A DNA stretch of 64,000 nt, taken from Panacagrimonas sp963975245. Its GTDB lineage: Bacteria > Pseudomonadota > Gammaproteobacteria > Nevskiales > Nevskiaceae. Positions 49,957 to 59,472 of this stretch are shown here, piece after piece. The notes below the pieces were generated by a model. That model saw only the letters and a list, made by a program, of their open reading frames with translations, was not told where the DNA came from and ran no database searches. Position 1 is the first letter of the stretch. Each line of letters begins with the position of its first letter. The position numbers and the translations under genes are program-made. The stretch spans positions 1-64,000 of the forward strand of contig CAXBFJ010000011.1 of the NCBI GenBank assembly GCA_963975245.1, in the 5' to 3' direction.

Positions 49957-51045
49957 TTATGCAGCGGCCTTCATCGGCGCGTCCATCATCTTGCGCAGTT
50001 CGGGCATCACTTCTTTGGCAAACAGGCGCTGGCTGCGTTCCACCTGATCGAAAGTCAGACCCGCGTAGCTGAAGACAGTGTTGAGGGAGAACGGGCCAAT
50101 CAGGTCCTTCCACCGTGCATAGTTTTTGAGAATTTTCTCAGGGTTGCCCCAACTCTGCGCATTGCGATAAGCCTCTGCAGCAGCTTCCAGACCAAACTCG
50201 CGGATCAGTGCTGCTGCCTCGCCATAACTCTTGTAGCCCTTGGTGGCGTCAAAGTGGGTACCGGCAAATTCGTAGTGCTTCACCACAGACAGGAAGTACT
50301 TGGCGATGTGCTCCTTGGAAACCCGCTCGGCTTCCTGCATGTCGTGGTCGCAATACAGAAAATCCGTCAGCACTGGCGGTGGTGCCTCACGTCCGTGATG
50401 CTTCTTGAACAATTCCTTGTAGCGCAGAATCTCTGGCGCATGCTTGGAAATGTCGTGCTGAATAAAAGACGTCATGGTGGCGCCCAGTTCTGCGGCCACG
50501 TCTACAGAGTCTGGCGACATGGCCACGCAGTAAAGCCGGTCACGGATGCCGCGGCTTGGCTTGGGGCGAATCTCCATGCGCTTCTGCGGGTAGTGCTTGC
50601 CGTCACCCTCGATAAAGCCGGTTTCCAGGCCTTTGATGATCATTGGTGCGGCTTCGTCAAAGCGCTCGCGCGCTTCGTTCATGTCAATGCCCATGCCGGC
50701 GTATTCCATCTTGGCCAGGCCACGGCCCATGCCAAACATCATGCGGCCGCCTGAGAGATGATCGAGCATGGTGATCTTCTCGACGACGCGCAGCGGATTA
50801 TTCCAGGGCAGGATCACCGCGCCGGTGGCCAGCTTGATCTTCTTGGTGCGCCCGGCGAGATAAGACAGCGCCTGCATGTTGTCCGGACACATGGAGTAAT
50901 CATCAAAATGATGCTCGGCCATCCAGATCGAATCGAAACCCAGCGATTCACTGCGTTCCAGCATCTCGATTTCGGAGACGAACATCTGTTCGTCGCTCAT
51001 GTCCTTGTGCCAGTTCTGAAAGACACCCAGTACGCCAATATCCAT
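49957..51045 (-). CDS. LLM class flavin-dependent oxidoreductase (luciferase-like)
   Basis: 362 residues of the bacterial luciferase-like TIM-barrel family. The N-terminal strand (MDIGVLGVFQNW) and SLGFDSIWMAEHHFDDYSM are characteristic. Members use FMNH2 or F420; in this setting FMNH2 supplied by a flavin reductase such as the one at 52739 is plausible. It is divergent from a TetR gene (51190) that probably controls it. The substrate is unknown. Confidence 0.85.
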   Translation of the reverse strand: MDIGVLGVFQNWHKDMSDEQMFVSEIEMLERSESLGFDSIWMAEHHFDDYSMCPDNMQALSYLAGRTKKIKLATGAVILPWNNPLRVVEKITMLDHLSGGRMMFGMGRGLAKMEYAGMGIDMNEARERFDEAAPMIIKGLETGFIEGDGKHYPQKRMEIRPKPSRGIRDRLYCVAMSPDSVDVAAELGATMTSFIQHDISKHAPEILRYKELFKKHHGREAPPPVLTDFLYCDHDMQEAERVSKEHIAKYFLSVVKHYEFAGTHFDATKGYKSYGEAAALIREFGLEAAAEAYRNAQSWGNPEKILKNYARWKDLIGPFSLNTVFSYAGLTFDQVERSQRLFAKEVMPELRKMMDAPMKAAA

Positions 51046-51189
51046 GATGATGCGCTCCTCGTTGTTTTGCGCTTGTCAGGTCTTCCAGAGGCCCCACAAA
51101 AGCAGCCCGTAAAAAACTTGTAGTGCGCTATAAGATAAGGCTGACGCTATCCAATTCGGAGAAGCTGTGCAAGTAAGGGAAGGCCCTGT

Positions 51190-51915
51190 ATGCGGCCTGC
51201 CCTGTCAGATGATCGTTCGCAAGGCATGGAGGACACATTGGTAAGGCAAAAACAGCTGGCACAACGACGCAACAAGCTGCTTGATGCAGCAGAGTCATTG
51301 ATCAGGATGTCGCATTCCAGCGAGTTCACCATGCTGGCACTGGCGGAACTCGCCGGGGTCAGCCCCACCACGCCCTACAACCTGTTCAGCTCCAAAGCCG
51401 GCCTGCTTTACGCGCTGATGAACCGCTCCATGGATGGGGTGAGCGATCTGGGCGAGATCGCAGCGGCCCAGAAAGACCCGTTTGACAGAGCCCTGGCCTA
51501 TGCCGATGCGGTGGCCGCATTCTTCTCCTCAGACCCCAGCTTCTATCGGGTTCTGTATCGCTTTCTTCTGGGCGTCAGCGACCCTTTGCATCGCCCTGCG
51601 TTCATGGACCGCGGCCTGGCCTACTGGCGAGACTCCATTGGCGGCCTGGAGGCAGCCGGCCTGATTCCTGCCGAACTCAGCGCAGACCAGCTGGCGCTCG
51701 AACTGGAAATTCACTTCGTGGGCGTGCTGGATTTATGGATACAGGGCGAGTTGAGCGAGTCCGCGTTTCGCGCCCAGACCGTGCATGGCGTCATTCTTCT
51801 GCTGCTAGGTATTGCGGATGAGCCGTCCCGGCCGAAGTTGCTGAAGAAGCTACGCAGCACCAGCAGCAAGCTCACGCGCTCTTTCTCTTTTCAGAAAGCA
51901 GGCCGCCGGCGTTAG
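51190..51915 (+). CDS. TetR family transcriptional regulator
   Basis: 241 residues with an N-terminal helix-turn-helix (about residues 30-75, MLALAELAGVSPTTPYNLFSSKAGL) and a variable ligand domain. It is divergent from the LLM oxidoreductase, a usual arrangement for a local repressor. The start is uncertain; ATG at 51190 follows an AAGG stretch, and Met13 is an alternative. Confidence 0.85.
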   Translation: MRPALSDDRSQGMEDTLVRQKQLAQRRNKLLDAAESLIRMSHSSEFTMLALAELAGVSPTTPYNLFSSKAGLLYALMNRSMDGVSDLGEIAAAQKDPFDRALAYADAVAAFFSSDPSFYRVLYRFLLGVSDPLHRPAFMDRGLAYWRDSIGGLEAAGLIPAELSADQLALELEIHFVGVLDLWIQGELSESAFRAQTVHGVILLLLGIADEPSRPKLLKKLRSTSSKLTRSFSFQKAGRRR

Positions 51916-51951
51916 GGCCGCGACACTTCTGCTCCTCGCACACCGTCCGGA

Positions 51952-52701
51952 TCAGGCGCTGTACCCACCGTCGATGGCGATGATCTGCCCGCTGATGTAA
52001 GCCGCACTTTCTGAAGTCAGGAAGTCGACCAGAGCCGCCACTTCCTCCGGCGTACCCATACGACCCAGCGGCGTCTGGTTCATGCAGCTGGTAATGACGT
52101 CCTTGGCTACCTGATCAATCTCGAACGAGCTGTGCACGATGCCGGCGTCGATGACCCCCGGTGCCACACCATTGCATCGCACATTAGACGGGCCCATTTC
52201 GCGTGCGGTTTGCCTGAGCAAACCTGCGACAGCCGTCTTGGGCCCGCCGGACATCCCGTCATTTTCCAATGTTCGCAACACCGCAGTGGTCAGGAACATC
52301 ACCATGCTTCCACCGCCACCGGCCTTGAGCACTTGTGATCCTTGCGTGAGCACGTTGAATGCGCCCAGAACATCGGTGTCATAGATGCGGCGAAAATCTT
52401 CTTCGCTCACTTCTGACAGCGGACATAGCGGAATTGCTGGCCCGGTTGCAGAAACAATGGCGTCCAGTCCCTGGCATTGCTCGCCCGCCTGCTGCAGAAA
52501 CGCGGCGACCGAACTGCGCTGGCAAAGATCTACCGGCGCGACGCCAGCCTTACCACCCGCGGCATTGATTTCGGCGGCCAGCGCCGTGGCCTTGTCAGCC
52601 GATTGACCATAACCAATGGTGACCGGAGAACGAAGCGCGATGCGCCGGACGATGGCCGTACCCAGCCCGCCACTGCCTCCCAGAATTGCAATGCCCGCCA
52701 T
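51952..52701 (-). CDS. SDR family oxidoreductase
   Basis: A 249-residue short-chain dehydrogenase with an N-terminal GGSGGLG loop and SESAAYISGQIIAIDGGYSA at the C-terminus. The usual YxxxK is not clear: the expected position reads GPKTAVAGLLRQ, with proline and lysine but no tyrosine, so activity may be altered. It lies 37 bases after the flavin reductase gene and is probably its operon partner. Confidence 0.82.
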   Translation of the reverse strand: MAGIAILGGSGGLGTAIVRRIALRSPVTIGYGQSADKATALAAEINAAGGKAGVAPVDLCQRSSVAAFLQQAGEQCQGLDAIVSATGPAIPLCPLSEVSEEDFRRIYDTDVLGAFNVLTQGSQVLKAGGGGSMVMFLTTAVLRTLENDGMSGGPKTAVAGLLRQTAREMGPSNVRCNGVAPGVIDAGIVHSSFEIDQVAKDVITSCMNQTPLGRMGTPEEVAALVDFLTSESAAYISGQIIAIDGGYSA

Positions 52702-52738
52702 GTCTCTCTCCTCTCGTCATTATTTTTAGATACGTTGT

Positions 52739-53224
52739 TCAGCCCGCAAACGATCCGAAGCTGCCACGAAAGAACAACAACGGATTTCGTAGCGGCTCGT
52801 GCAACTGGAATTCCAGCACACGGGCCACCACCAGTGCATGGTCACCCGCGTCGTGTTCGGCCTCCAGCGCGCAGTCAATGAACCCCAGCGTGTCGTCCAG
52901 CATCGGAGTTCCGTAGGGCGACGGCGTCCAGGCCACCCCTTCGAAGCGGTCGATGTTGGGCGAGGCGAATCGCTTGCACAGATCTTCCTGATGCACGCCC
53001 AGGATATTGATCCCGAAATTAGGCAGGTCACGAATCTTGGGCCAACTGGTACTGCCTAGCGCAGGACAGACCGCAATCAACGGCGGATCCAGTGAAACCG
53101 ACACAAAAGACTGGACAGAGAACCCTGCGGGCCCTGCTTCAGTCTGGCCACTGACAACCACGACGCCGGTGCAGAACTGGCTCATGGCATCCCTGAATTC
53201 ACGTTCAGAAAACCCGTTGGTCAT
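52739..53224 (-). CDS. Flavin reductase family protein
   Basis: About 161 residues from the ATG at 53224. The flavin-reductase (FMN-binding split barrel) signature is clear: FRDAMSQFCTGVVVVSG, SVSLDPPLIAV, NFGINILG, and the late HALVVARVLE. Such enzymes supply reduced flavin to two-component monooxygenases; the LLM oxidoreductase nearby is a candidate partner. Confidence 0.87.
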   Translation of the reverse strand: MTNGFSEREFRDAMSQFCTGVVVVSGQTEAGPAGFSVQSFVSVSLDPPLIAVCPALGSTSWPKIRDLPNFGINILGVHQEDLCKRFASPNIDRFEGVAWTPSPYGTPMLDDTLGFIDCALEAEHDAGDHALVVARVLEFQLHEPLRNPLLFFRGSFGSFAG

Positions 53225-53640
53225 TATTTTGAGTTGTATTTGTCGGCGCTGTGGAGGTGAACATGATGGCACGCAGCACCTGCCGCCTTGCAATACGGCC
53301 AGTCCCTATGCCGACCTCTTGGCCGATGCAGGCAAAGCCCAGCAAGGCTTTTGACATCAGCCGAATCAGGTCCAAAGCCAAATTTATAGGCCGGTGAACC
53401 GATATTGTGATGTGAGGGAACCATTAGCCGCCTGATTACGTCCTTTAGGCTATCTATCGCCACACCCTTATTGCTAATATGTAATTCTGGGTCGATGAAA
53501 GGCAATGGATCTCCGGCTCGATCCGGGCCACTTTTTCCGTATCGGGCCACCGCCACCAGAGAACAAAAGCGACAATGAAAGCTGACGCCACGATACCTGA
53601 ACTTACTCTCAGGTTTGGACGCGGCATTAAGGACACGACA
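53225..53640. other. Intergenic region between flavin reductase and TetR genes
   Basis: About 415 bases between divergent genes. No convincing gene was found; a minus-strand frame of 110 codons (53224-53556) has no recognisable features. An inverted repeat TAGCC-N18-GGCTA (53425-53452) might be an operator. Both promoters should lie here. Confidence 0.5.
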
Positions 53641-54372
53641 ATGAACAGTAATCCCTCGAACGCTGAAAAATTTGATTCAGTCTCTGACCAGACGACTGCA
53701 ACTACGACGCACACAAATGCGATCAATGACAGCGAGACGGCCGCAAAGCCTCGACGTCGCGGTCGCCCCCGTCTGGGCAAGGCCGTCGCGCGCGATCTGT
53801 CCCGCGACGAAGAGATTCTCCGTATCGCGGCTGAAGTGATCTGGGCCAAGGGTTTCTCCGGCGCCAAGCTGGGGGACATTGCCGCCGCCGCTGGCATCGT
53901 CAAAGGCAGCCTGTACCACTACTTTGACTCCAAGGAAGAAATCTACGAGCGCCTGTTCCGCCGCGTTCGCACGCTCAGTGACTTTGATGGACAGGGTGTT
54001 CCCGGCAGCAGTGCGCGCAAGCGCCTGGACTATTTTCTGCAAGCGCATCTCAACGTTTCCACCTCACACCCCCTGGAAGCCGCATTGCTGGCGCGCGACA
54101 TGGTTCGCATGCAAGGCACGCTGGGCGAGTGGGCACGTTCCACACCCAAACGCCATGCCGGAACCATTCGCCAGCTGGTGATTCAGGGGCAGAAAGAAGG
54201 TGAATTCCGCGCTACGGACCCGGACGCCATTGCTGGCGTCATCATGGGTATCCTCGCCCACGTGCCGCACTGGATTCTTGAAGCACAACCTTCTGATCCG
54301 GAAGCCGTGGCGCGCGAAATGTGCGAGTTTGTTCTCGCAGGCCTGACCAACAATCCGCCAACCCGCGACTGA
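53641..54372 (+). CDS. TetR family transcriptional regulator
   Basis: 243 residues from the ATG at 53641 (AAGGA 7 bases upstream). A Ser/Thr/Asn-rich N-terminal tail and a basic RRRGRPRLG patch precede the helix-turn-helix (AKLGDIAAAAGIVKGSLYHYFDSKEEIY). The basic, AT-hook-like extension could add DNA contacts. Divergent from flavin reductase/SDR genes, and followed by a terminator. Confidence 0.88.
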   Translation: MNSNPSNAEKFDSVSDQTTATTTHTNAINDSETAAKPRRRGRPRLGKAVARDLSRDEEILRIAAEVIWAKGFSGAKLGDIAAAAGIVKGSLYHYFDSKEEIYERLFRRVRTLSDFDGQGVPGSSARKRLDYFLQAHLNVSTSHPLEAALLARDMVRMQGTLGEWARSTPKRHAGTIRQLVIQGQKEGEFRATDPDAIAGVIMGILAHVPHWILEAQPSDPEAVAREMCEFVLAGLTNNPPTRD

Positions 54373-54403
54373 GTCTCAGCTCAATCGGCGGCAGATTCGA
54401 ATC

Positions 54404-54438
54404 AGCCGGTCAGTTCAAAAGACTGACCGGCTTTTTTT
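54404..54438 (+). terminator. Terminator after the TetR gene
   Basis: AGCCGGTCAG (54404-54413) pairs with CTGACCGGCT (54423-54432) around a 9-base loop, followed by a T run to 54438. It lies 32 bases past the TetR stop. Confidence 0.9.
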
Positions 54439-54485
54439 GCGCCTGTCGTTGGCGTACCTGCGCAAGCAGCGATCGGCAGTAAAGT

Positions 54486-55880
54486 CTAATCGCGAATGTA
54501 GGCCGTCTTGCCCTGCGTATAAAAATCTCTTGCCGCGTCGCCCTGTTCGCGCGGGCCGAAGCTGCTGCTTCTGCGACCGCCAAAGGGCACGTGATAATCA
54601 ATGCCCGCCGTCGGCAGGTTGACCATGACCAGGCCGGCCTGCGCTTCGCGCCTGAAGTGTGTCGCACGTGAAAGACTCTGGGTGCACACCCCTGCACACA
54701 AACCAAACGCCGTGTCGTTAGCCAAGGCCAGACCTTCTTCGAAGTCGCCCACGCGGATCACACTGGCCAGCGGTCCAAACACTTCCGTCGTGTTCACCGG
54801 CATGTCGTTTCGCGTATTCACAAACAATGCGGGCGACATATAAAAGCCGGGCGTCTCGCGTTTCAAGAGCTCGCCGCCACACGCCAGATCTGCACCGTCC
54901 GAGACCGCGCGCTGAAGCCACTGCTGGTTCTTGTCCAGCTGGGCCTGATGGATGACAGGGCCAATCTCAACCCCCTTCTCCAGGGCATGCCCAACCCTGA
55001 GCGCCTTTATTCGCTCCGTCATTCTGGCTACAAACTGATCGTGAATCGCGTCCACCACAATCAGACGCGACGAGGCCGTGCAGCGCTGCCCCGTGGAGAA
55101 GAACGCGCCGTTGATGGCACATTCAACAGCCACCGCAATGTCGGCGTCTTCGCACACCAGCAGTGGATTCTTGCCACCCATTTCCAGTTGCACCCGCTTG
55201 AGCTGCTGGCCGCAGCTCGCAGCAATCCCGCGTCCGGTCGCCTGCGATCCGGTAAAGCTGATGCCGTCCACGTCCGGACTCTCAACAAGAGCCGCGCCCG
55301 CTTCGCTGCCAATGCCATCCACAACCTGCAATACGCCTTCAGGCAAGCCAGATTCCGAAAGAATTCTGCTCAGCGACGCCGCAGACGCCGGGGTGAATTC
55401 GGATGGCTTGAGCACCGCGCAGTTACCAAAGGCCAATGCCGGCGCAAGCTTCCAGGCGGGAATCGCAATTGGAAAATTCCACGGCGTGATCAGCCCGAAT
55501 ACACCGATCGGTTCAACCGATACATCCACATCTACGCCGGGACGCACCGAGCCACCGGAGTGACCTTGCACACGGAGCGCTTCGCCGGCAAAGAACTTGA
55601 ATATGTGACCGGCTCGGGTGACTTCGCCAACGGCTTCGGCCAGCGTCTTTCCTTCTTCGCGCGCCAGTTGTTCTCCCAGTGCCTGGCGTACCGCAAGAAT
55701 GCGGCTGCCTGCGGCGTCGAGAATGTCAGCACGCTCCTGCGGACTTGATTTGCGCCAATGCACAAAGGCTTCACGAGCACGTGCGATGGCTGAATGGGCC
55801 TGAGCCGCACCACATGGCTCAAACGAACCAATGACATCCCGCGTGTCGGAAGGATTGACGTTGTGCACGAGATCGCTCAT
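54486..55880 (-). CDS. Aldehyde dehydrogenase family protein
   Basis: 464 residues with the NAD(P)+-aldehyde dehydrogenase core: TPWNFPIAIPAWKLAP, the general-base glutamate in QLEMGGKNP and the catalytic cysteine in STGQRCTASS. It overlaps the upstream NTF2-like gene as ATGA and lies last in the run from phenol hydroxylase. Candidate substrates are semialdehydes from ring cleavage or aldehydes made from the ester products of the adjacent monooxygenase; specificity is not evident. Confidence 0.9.
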   Translation of the reverse strand: MSDLVHNVNPSDTRDVIGSFEPCGAAQAHSAIARAREAFVHWRKSSPQERADILDAAGSRILAVRQALGEQLAREEGKTLAEAVGEVTRAGHIFKFFAGEALRVQGHSGGSVRPGVDVDVSVEPIGVFGLITPWNFPIAIPAWKLAPALAFGNCAVLKPSEFTPASAASLSRILSESGLPEGVLQVVDGIGSEAGAALVESPDVDGISFTGSQATGRGIAASCGQQLKRVQLEMGGKNPLLVCEDADIAVAVECAINGAFFSTGQRCTASSRLIVVDAIHDQFVARMTERIKALRVGHALEKGVEIGPVIHQAQLDKNQQWLQRAVSDGADLACGGELLKRETPGFYMSPALFVNTRNDMPVNTTEVFGPLASVIRVGDFEEGLALANDTAFGLCAGVCTQSLSRATHFRREAQAGLVMVNLPTAGIDYHVPFGGRRSSSFGPREQGDAARDFYTQGKTAYIRD

Positions 55881-56335
55881 GCGTCGCCCGGTGCCGTTTC
55901 AGGATAGCCTCGACCTGCATAGTCAAAACCGCCAAGCGCCAGTGTGTTCAGCGATGCGTCCTGCGGCGATGCGTAATAGGCGCGAATTTCCTGGATCAAT
56001 CCGCGCTCACTGAAGATGTACCACTCATCGCCACGCAGCAGCGTGTTCTGTTTGCGCTTGAAGTGGCTCCACTCGATGACGGCGCGTCGTGATTCGGGTT
56101 CGCAGATCACCTGATCCACCGTCCAGTAAGAGCCGAACTTTTCAACAGCCGCCTGCCAGCGCCTGCCAATTTCCATGGCCCCGCGAAACGGGCCTCCGTA
56201 CATGCCCGGCGGAAAGTAATGCACGCCATCGGGCTCAAAGTATTCAGCGATGCGTTCCGGCACGCCGGTATTGCAAGCGGCAAAATAATCGCGAATATGC
56301 CGCTCCATAGATTCTTTATTCAGTGTCGAATTCAT
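55877..56335 (-). CDS. NTF2/SnoaL-like fold protein
   Basis: 152 residues of the NTF2-like alpha+beta fold (AEYFEPDGVHYFPPG, WTVDQVICEPESRRAVIEWSH). Such proteins often accompany flavoprotein monooxygenases as isomerases, hydrolases or accessory proteins. The ATG at 56335 overlaps the end of the monooxygenase gene by 20 bases; an ATG at 56308 would remove the overlap and has a better local A/G-rich leader. The function here is unknown. Confidence 0.75.
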   Translation of the reverse strand: MNSTLNKESMERHIRDYFAACNTGVPERIAEYFEPDGVHYFPPGMYGGPFRGAMEIGRRWQAAVEKFGSYWTVDQVICEPESRRAVIEWSHFKRKQNTLLRGDEWYIFSERGLIQEIRAYYASPQDASLNTLALGGFDYAGRGYPETAPGDA

Positions 56336-58295
56336 AGTCGTTTACATCCAGATGACGGGTGCGCCGCCAGAGTTCCAGCGCTGAAAAGGGCCAGTTCTGC
56401 GTCACGCGTCCCTTGGCATTCTTGTACCAGCTACTGACCTTGGAAAATCCCCATGCGCGCATGGCATTGGCTTCATCGAGCCGTTCGTTGTAGCCGGCGT
56501 ACACCTCGGGTTTCACGCGCAGACTGCGGGCCTTGCCCTGCAGCAGGCTGCGCACGCCTTCAAGCACATAGTTGGCGGCACACTCTGAGATGAAGATGAT
56601 GCTCGCCCCGTGCAGCACCAGATTGGTGTTGGGGCCGTACAGACAAAACAGATTGGGGAAGCCTTCTATCGTTGAGCCCAGATAGGCGCGCGCGTCGCCA
56701 TTCCAGAATTCATGCAAATCACGACCATCCAGGCCAGTGACCTTCATCGGCATCAGAAACTCGGATGCCTTGAATCCGGTGCCGTAGATGATGACGTCGA
56801 AGCGATGCTCGGTACCGTCCTGGGTGCGAATGCCGTTTGCGGTGATGCAGTCGATCTTTGTCGTAATCGGTTTCACATCCTCACGTTTCAGCGTTCTGAT
56901 CCAGCGGCCGTCATCACGCGGCAGGCGCTTTGAGCCTGGCGGCGAATTCGGAATCAGCATGGGACGCAGCTCTGGCCGATCTTCGGTTTGCGCTTCTACC
57001 CAAGCCGTGAGCGCCTGTCGTACGGCGTCATTCGAGGTCGAAATTGCAGTTTCAGTGGGCGGATAGGCCGGATCAACCGTCGCCTCATCCAGAATCCCGA
57101 TGGCCTGTGGCACGAACGTAAACAGGCGATGCCACTGCATGTAATTGGGCAGCTGCTCCATGAGCTGGCGCAAGCTATCTTCCACCGGTTGCAGCAACAA
57201 TGGTGTTGGCAGCAGCCACGGCACCGTTCGGATGAACACGCTGGTTTCTGCAGCAGCATCTGCAACGTGCGGCACAAACTGTACGGCGCTCGCACCGGTC
57301 CCGATGACCGCCACGCGCTTGTCCTTGAGCGTCACGGAGGCATCCCATTGGGCTGAGTGAAAGCTCTCTCCAGCAAAATCTTCGATCCCGGCAATATCTG
57401 GAAACGACGGCCGGTTCAGCTGCCCCACCCCACTGACCAGAACATTGGCACTGAGCTGCACGCCACCCTGCGGGGTCATGATGTCCAGATCCCATTGCGC
57501 AGAGGAGGCGTTCCAGGTCGCACTGCGCACTTCATGCGAAAACCGCACCTGATCATGAAGGCCGCACTGCTGCGCAAAGCTCTTGAAATATTCCAGAACT
57601 TCGCCTTGCGCACCGAAGTAATCGCGCCACACTTTCTGAGAGAAGGCGTAGCTGTAGATGAAACTGTTGATATCCACCTTGCAGCCCGGATAGGTGTTCT
57701 CCCACCAGGTACCGCCCACTTGCGTGTTCTTTTCCAGAATCACGAAAGGCACGCCGGCCTGGCTCAGGCGGTAAGCGGTCAGCAGGCCGCTCTCACCGGC
57801 ACCGACAATGGCAACGCAAAAATCGCGATCTGCATCCAGTTGCTGCTTGTTCCACTGCGGCGTCTGCGGATCATCCCGGCCAAAGACAATCTGGTCGTCG
57901 AGCATGCGGTGAAGAGATTCTGCGTCCTTGCCGCAAATCCACTTCAAGGCTTCCTGGAAGAAATCATAGGAAGGGCGGCCCGGCACCGGGCCACCGGCAT
58001 CACGGAAAGCGGCCAGCGCTCCGAAGCAAACTTCCCGCGCCTCCGCTTCCTGCTCGGCGCTCAGGTGAGGGGCATAGCTTGCAAACGCGTAACGCGGCAT
58101 CCACTCCGGTCGAAGCAAATCAAGATCACCGCTCAGGTGCGCGGCTGTCAGCAGCAACACCGGCAACTCGCCTGCCTGACATAGCGCGCGCAGCGCCTCG
58201 TAATCTGCCTGCAGCGCTGTCACCTGCAAATGTGCGGGGCCAGATCCTGACGGATCGAAAGATGACGATACGGAAGGATCCACGGCCTTGCTCAC
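56316..58295 (-). CDS. Baeyer-Villiger monooxygenase, 4-hydroxyacetophenone-monooxygenase-like
   Basis: A 659-residue FAD/NADPH monooxygenase. The type I fingerprint FxGxxxHxxxW is exact (F307, G309, H313, W317 in FAGESFHSAQWD), with the FAD loop GAGESG at about 165-170 and the NADPH loop GTGASA at about 332-337. The N-terminal extension of about 150 residues is shared by 4-hydroxyacetophenone monooxygenase (HapE) and few other families. These convert aryl ketones to esters. The GTG start at 58295 has an AGGAG-like site. It follows the phenol hydroxylase reductase by 65 bases on the same strand. Confidence 0.88.
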   Translation of the reverse strand: MSKAVDPSVSSSFDPSGSGPAHLQVTALQADYEALRALCQAGELPVLLLTAAHLSGDLDLLRPEWMPRYAFASYAPHLSAEQEAEAREVCFGALAAFRDAGGPVPGRPSYDFFQEALKWICGKDAESLHRMLDDQIVFGRDDPQTPQWNKQQLDADRDFCVAIVGAGESGLLTAYRLSQAGVPFVILEKNTQVGGTWWENTYPGCKVDINSFIYSYAFSQKVWRDYFGAQGEVLEYFKSFAQQCGLHDQVRFSHEVRSATWNASSAQWDLDIMTPQGGVQLSANVLVSGVGQLNRPSFPDIAGIEDFAGESFHSAQWDASVTLKDKRVAVIGTGASAVQFVPHVADAAAETSVFIRTVPWLLPTPLLLQPVEDSLRQLMEQLPNYMQWHRLFTFVPQAIGILDEATVDPAYPPTETAISTSNDAVRQALTAWVEAQTEDRPELRPMLIPNSPPGSKRLPRDDGRWIRTLKREDVKPITTKIDCITANGIRTQDGTEHRFDVIIYGTGFKASEFLMPMKVTGLDGRDLHEFWNGDARAYLGSTIEGFPNLFCLYGPNTNLVLHGASIIFISECAANYVLEGVRSLLQGKARSLRVKPEVYAGYNERLDEANAMRAWGFSKVSSWYKNAKGRVTQNWPFSALELWRRTRHLDVNDYEFDTE

Positions 58296-58360
58296 GTTCT
58301 TGTTCTCCTCATTGCGACATCTGCGCTTTTTATCTTATGGCGCACACTGGCGCTCAGGTC

Positions 58361-59419
58361 CTACAGTTTCTTGAACAAGGGACTCCTGCTCTGCTGCGCA
58401 TCCGCCGCTGAAAGAAATTTCTCGGTGTAGATATCTTTCTCGAACAAACGCCCCTGCATCAGGGTACTGATACAAGCGTCAATCATCTTGGGCGGCCCGC
58501 AGAGATAGGCTTTGTGTTCGCGAAAGTCATTATCAAAATGCGCTTTCGCAGCATCGTGGACAAAGCCGCGGAAGCCATCCCACTCGCTGTCCGGCGCTTC
58601 GTCCGACAAAGACGGGACGTAGGTGAAGTTGTCATGCTGCGCGGCCAGCGCCAGAAACTCGTCGTGGTAGTACAACTCATTGAGCGTGCGTTGACCGTAG
58701 ATCAACGTGATTGGCAGCTCACAGCCTTCATTGAGCAGATCAAGAATCATGCTGCGCGGACTGGACAGCCCAGAACCACCGGCCATGAAGATCAGCGGCA
58801 TCTCGGCTGACTTGCGAACAAAGAAGCGTCCGTAGGGGCCAGACAGCGTGACCGCCTGCCCTTCCTCGACCTGCTGATGCAGAAACGTGGTTCCACTTCC
58901 GCCGGGCACGATACGTACATTGAGCTCGATCTCATTCGCACCCTCAACCGGTGCGTGCGCCAGAGAAAAAGGCCGGCTGATCCCGAGCGTTGGTATTTCC
59001 AGATTGACGTACTGGCCTGCCTGAAAATGCAGCGGTTCATCGAGCTTAATCCAGATTCCCTTGATGGTTGGCGTGAGACTTTCAATGCGACTGACCGTCC
59101 CCGAAAAGTCCTGCACCGGTATGACTTCAGCATCGGGCTCTTCATCAATGTCAGCCTCGATGGTGACATCCGATTCCATCGTGGCGCAGCAGGCCAGCGT
59201 CAGGCCTTCTTCACGTTCGAAGTCCATCAGCGCAAAAGGCGAGGCATCGCCGTGCTCCACTTCACCCTCGGTCACCTGCACCTTGCAGGTGGCACACAGG
59301 CCGTGACAACAGGCATGAGGCAACCAGATGCCGGCACGCAAGGCGGCGTCGAGGATGGTCTGATCGTCCTCGACTTCAATGGTCTGGCCGAGCGGTTCAA
59401 TGGTGAGTTCGTAGCTCAT
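58361..59419 (-). CDS. dmpP: Phenol hydroxylase P5 reductase
   Basis: 352 residues. An N-terminal plant-type 2Fe-2S ferredoxin (CCHGLCATCKVQV, then LACC) precedes an FAD domain (RPFSLAH) and an NAD domain (GGSGLSSPRSM, YLCGPPKM). It passes electrons from NADH to the di-iron oxygenase. Last of the six phenol hydroxylase genes. This is not BoxA, which has a different domain order and context. Confidence 0.95.
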   Translation of the reverse strand: MSYELTIEPLGQTIEVEDDQTILDAALRAGIWLPHACCHGLCATCKVQVTEGEVEHGDASPFALMDFEREEGLTLACCATMESDVTIEADIDEEPDAEVIPVQDFSGTVSRIESLTPTIKGIWIKLDEPLHFQAGQYVNLEIPTLGISRPFSLAHAPVEGANEIELNVRIVPGGSGTTFLHQQVEEGQAVTLSGPYGRFFVRKSAEMPLIFMAGGSGLSSPRSMILDLLNEGCELPITLIYGQRTLNELYYHDEFLALAAQHDNFTYVPSLSDEAPDSEWDGFRGFVHDAAKAHFDNDFREHKAYLCGPPKMIDACISTLMQGRLFEKDIYTEKFLSAADAQQSRSPLFKKL

Positions 59420-59472
59420 CTGTCATTTTTTCTGGGTGAAAGGTCTTCAGTCACATCGGCTCACACGCAGCT

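Noticed and set aside
58361..59419. Possible BoxA
   Set aside because: The order ferredoxin-FAD-NAD and the position after dmpO identify it as the phenol hydroxylase reductase.
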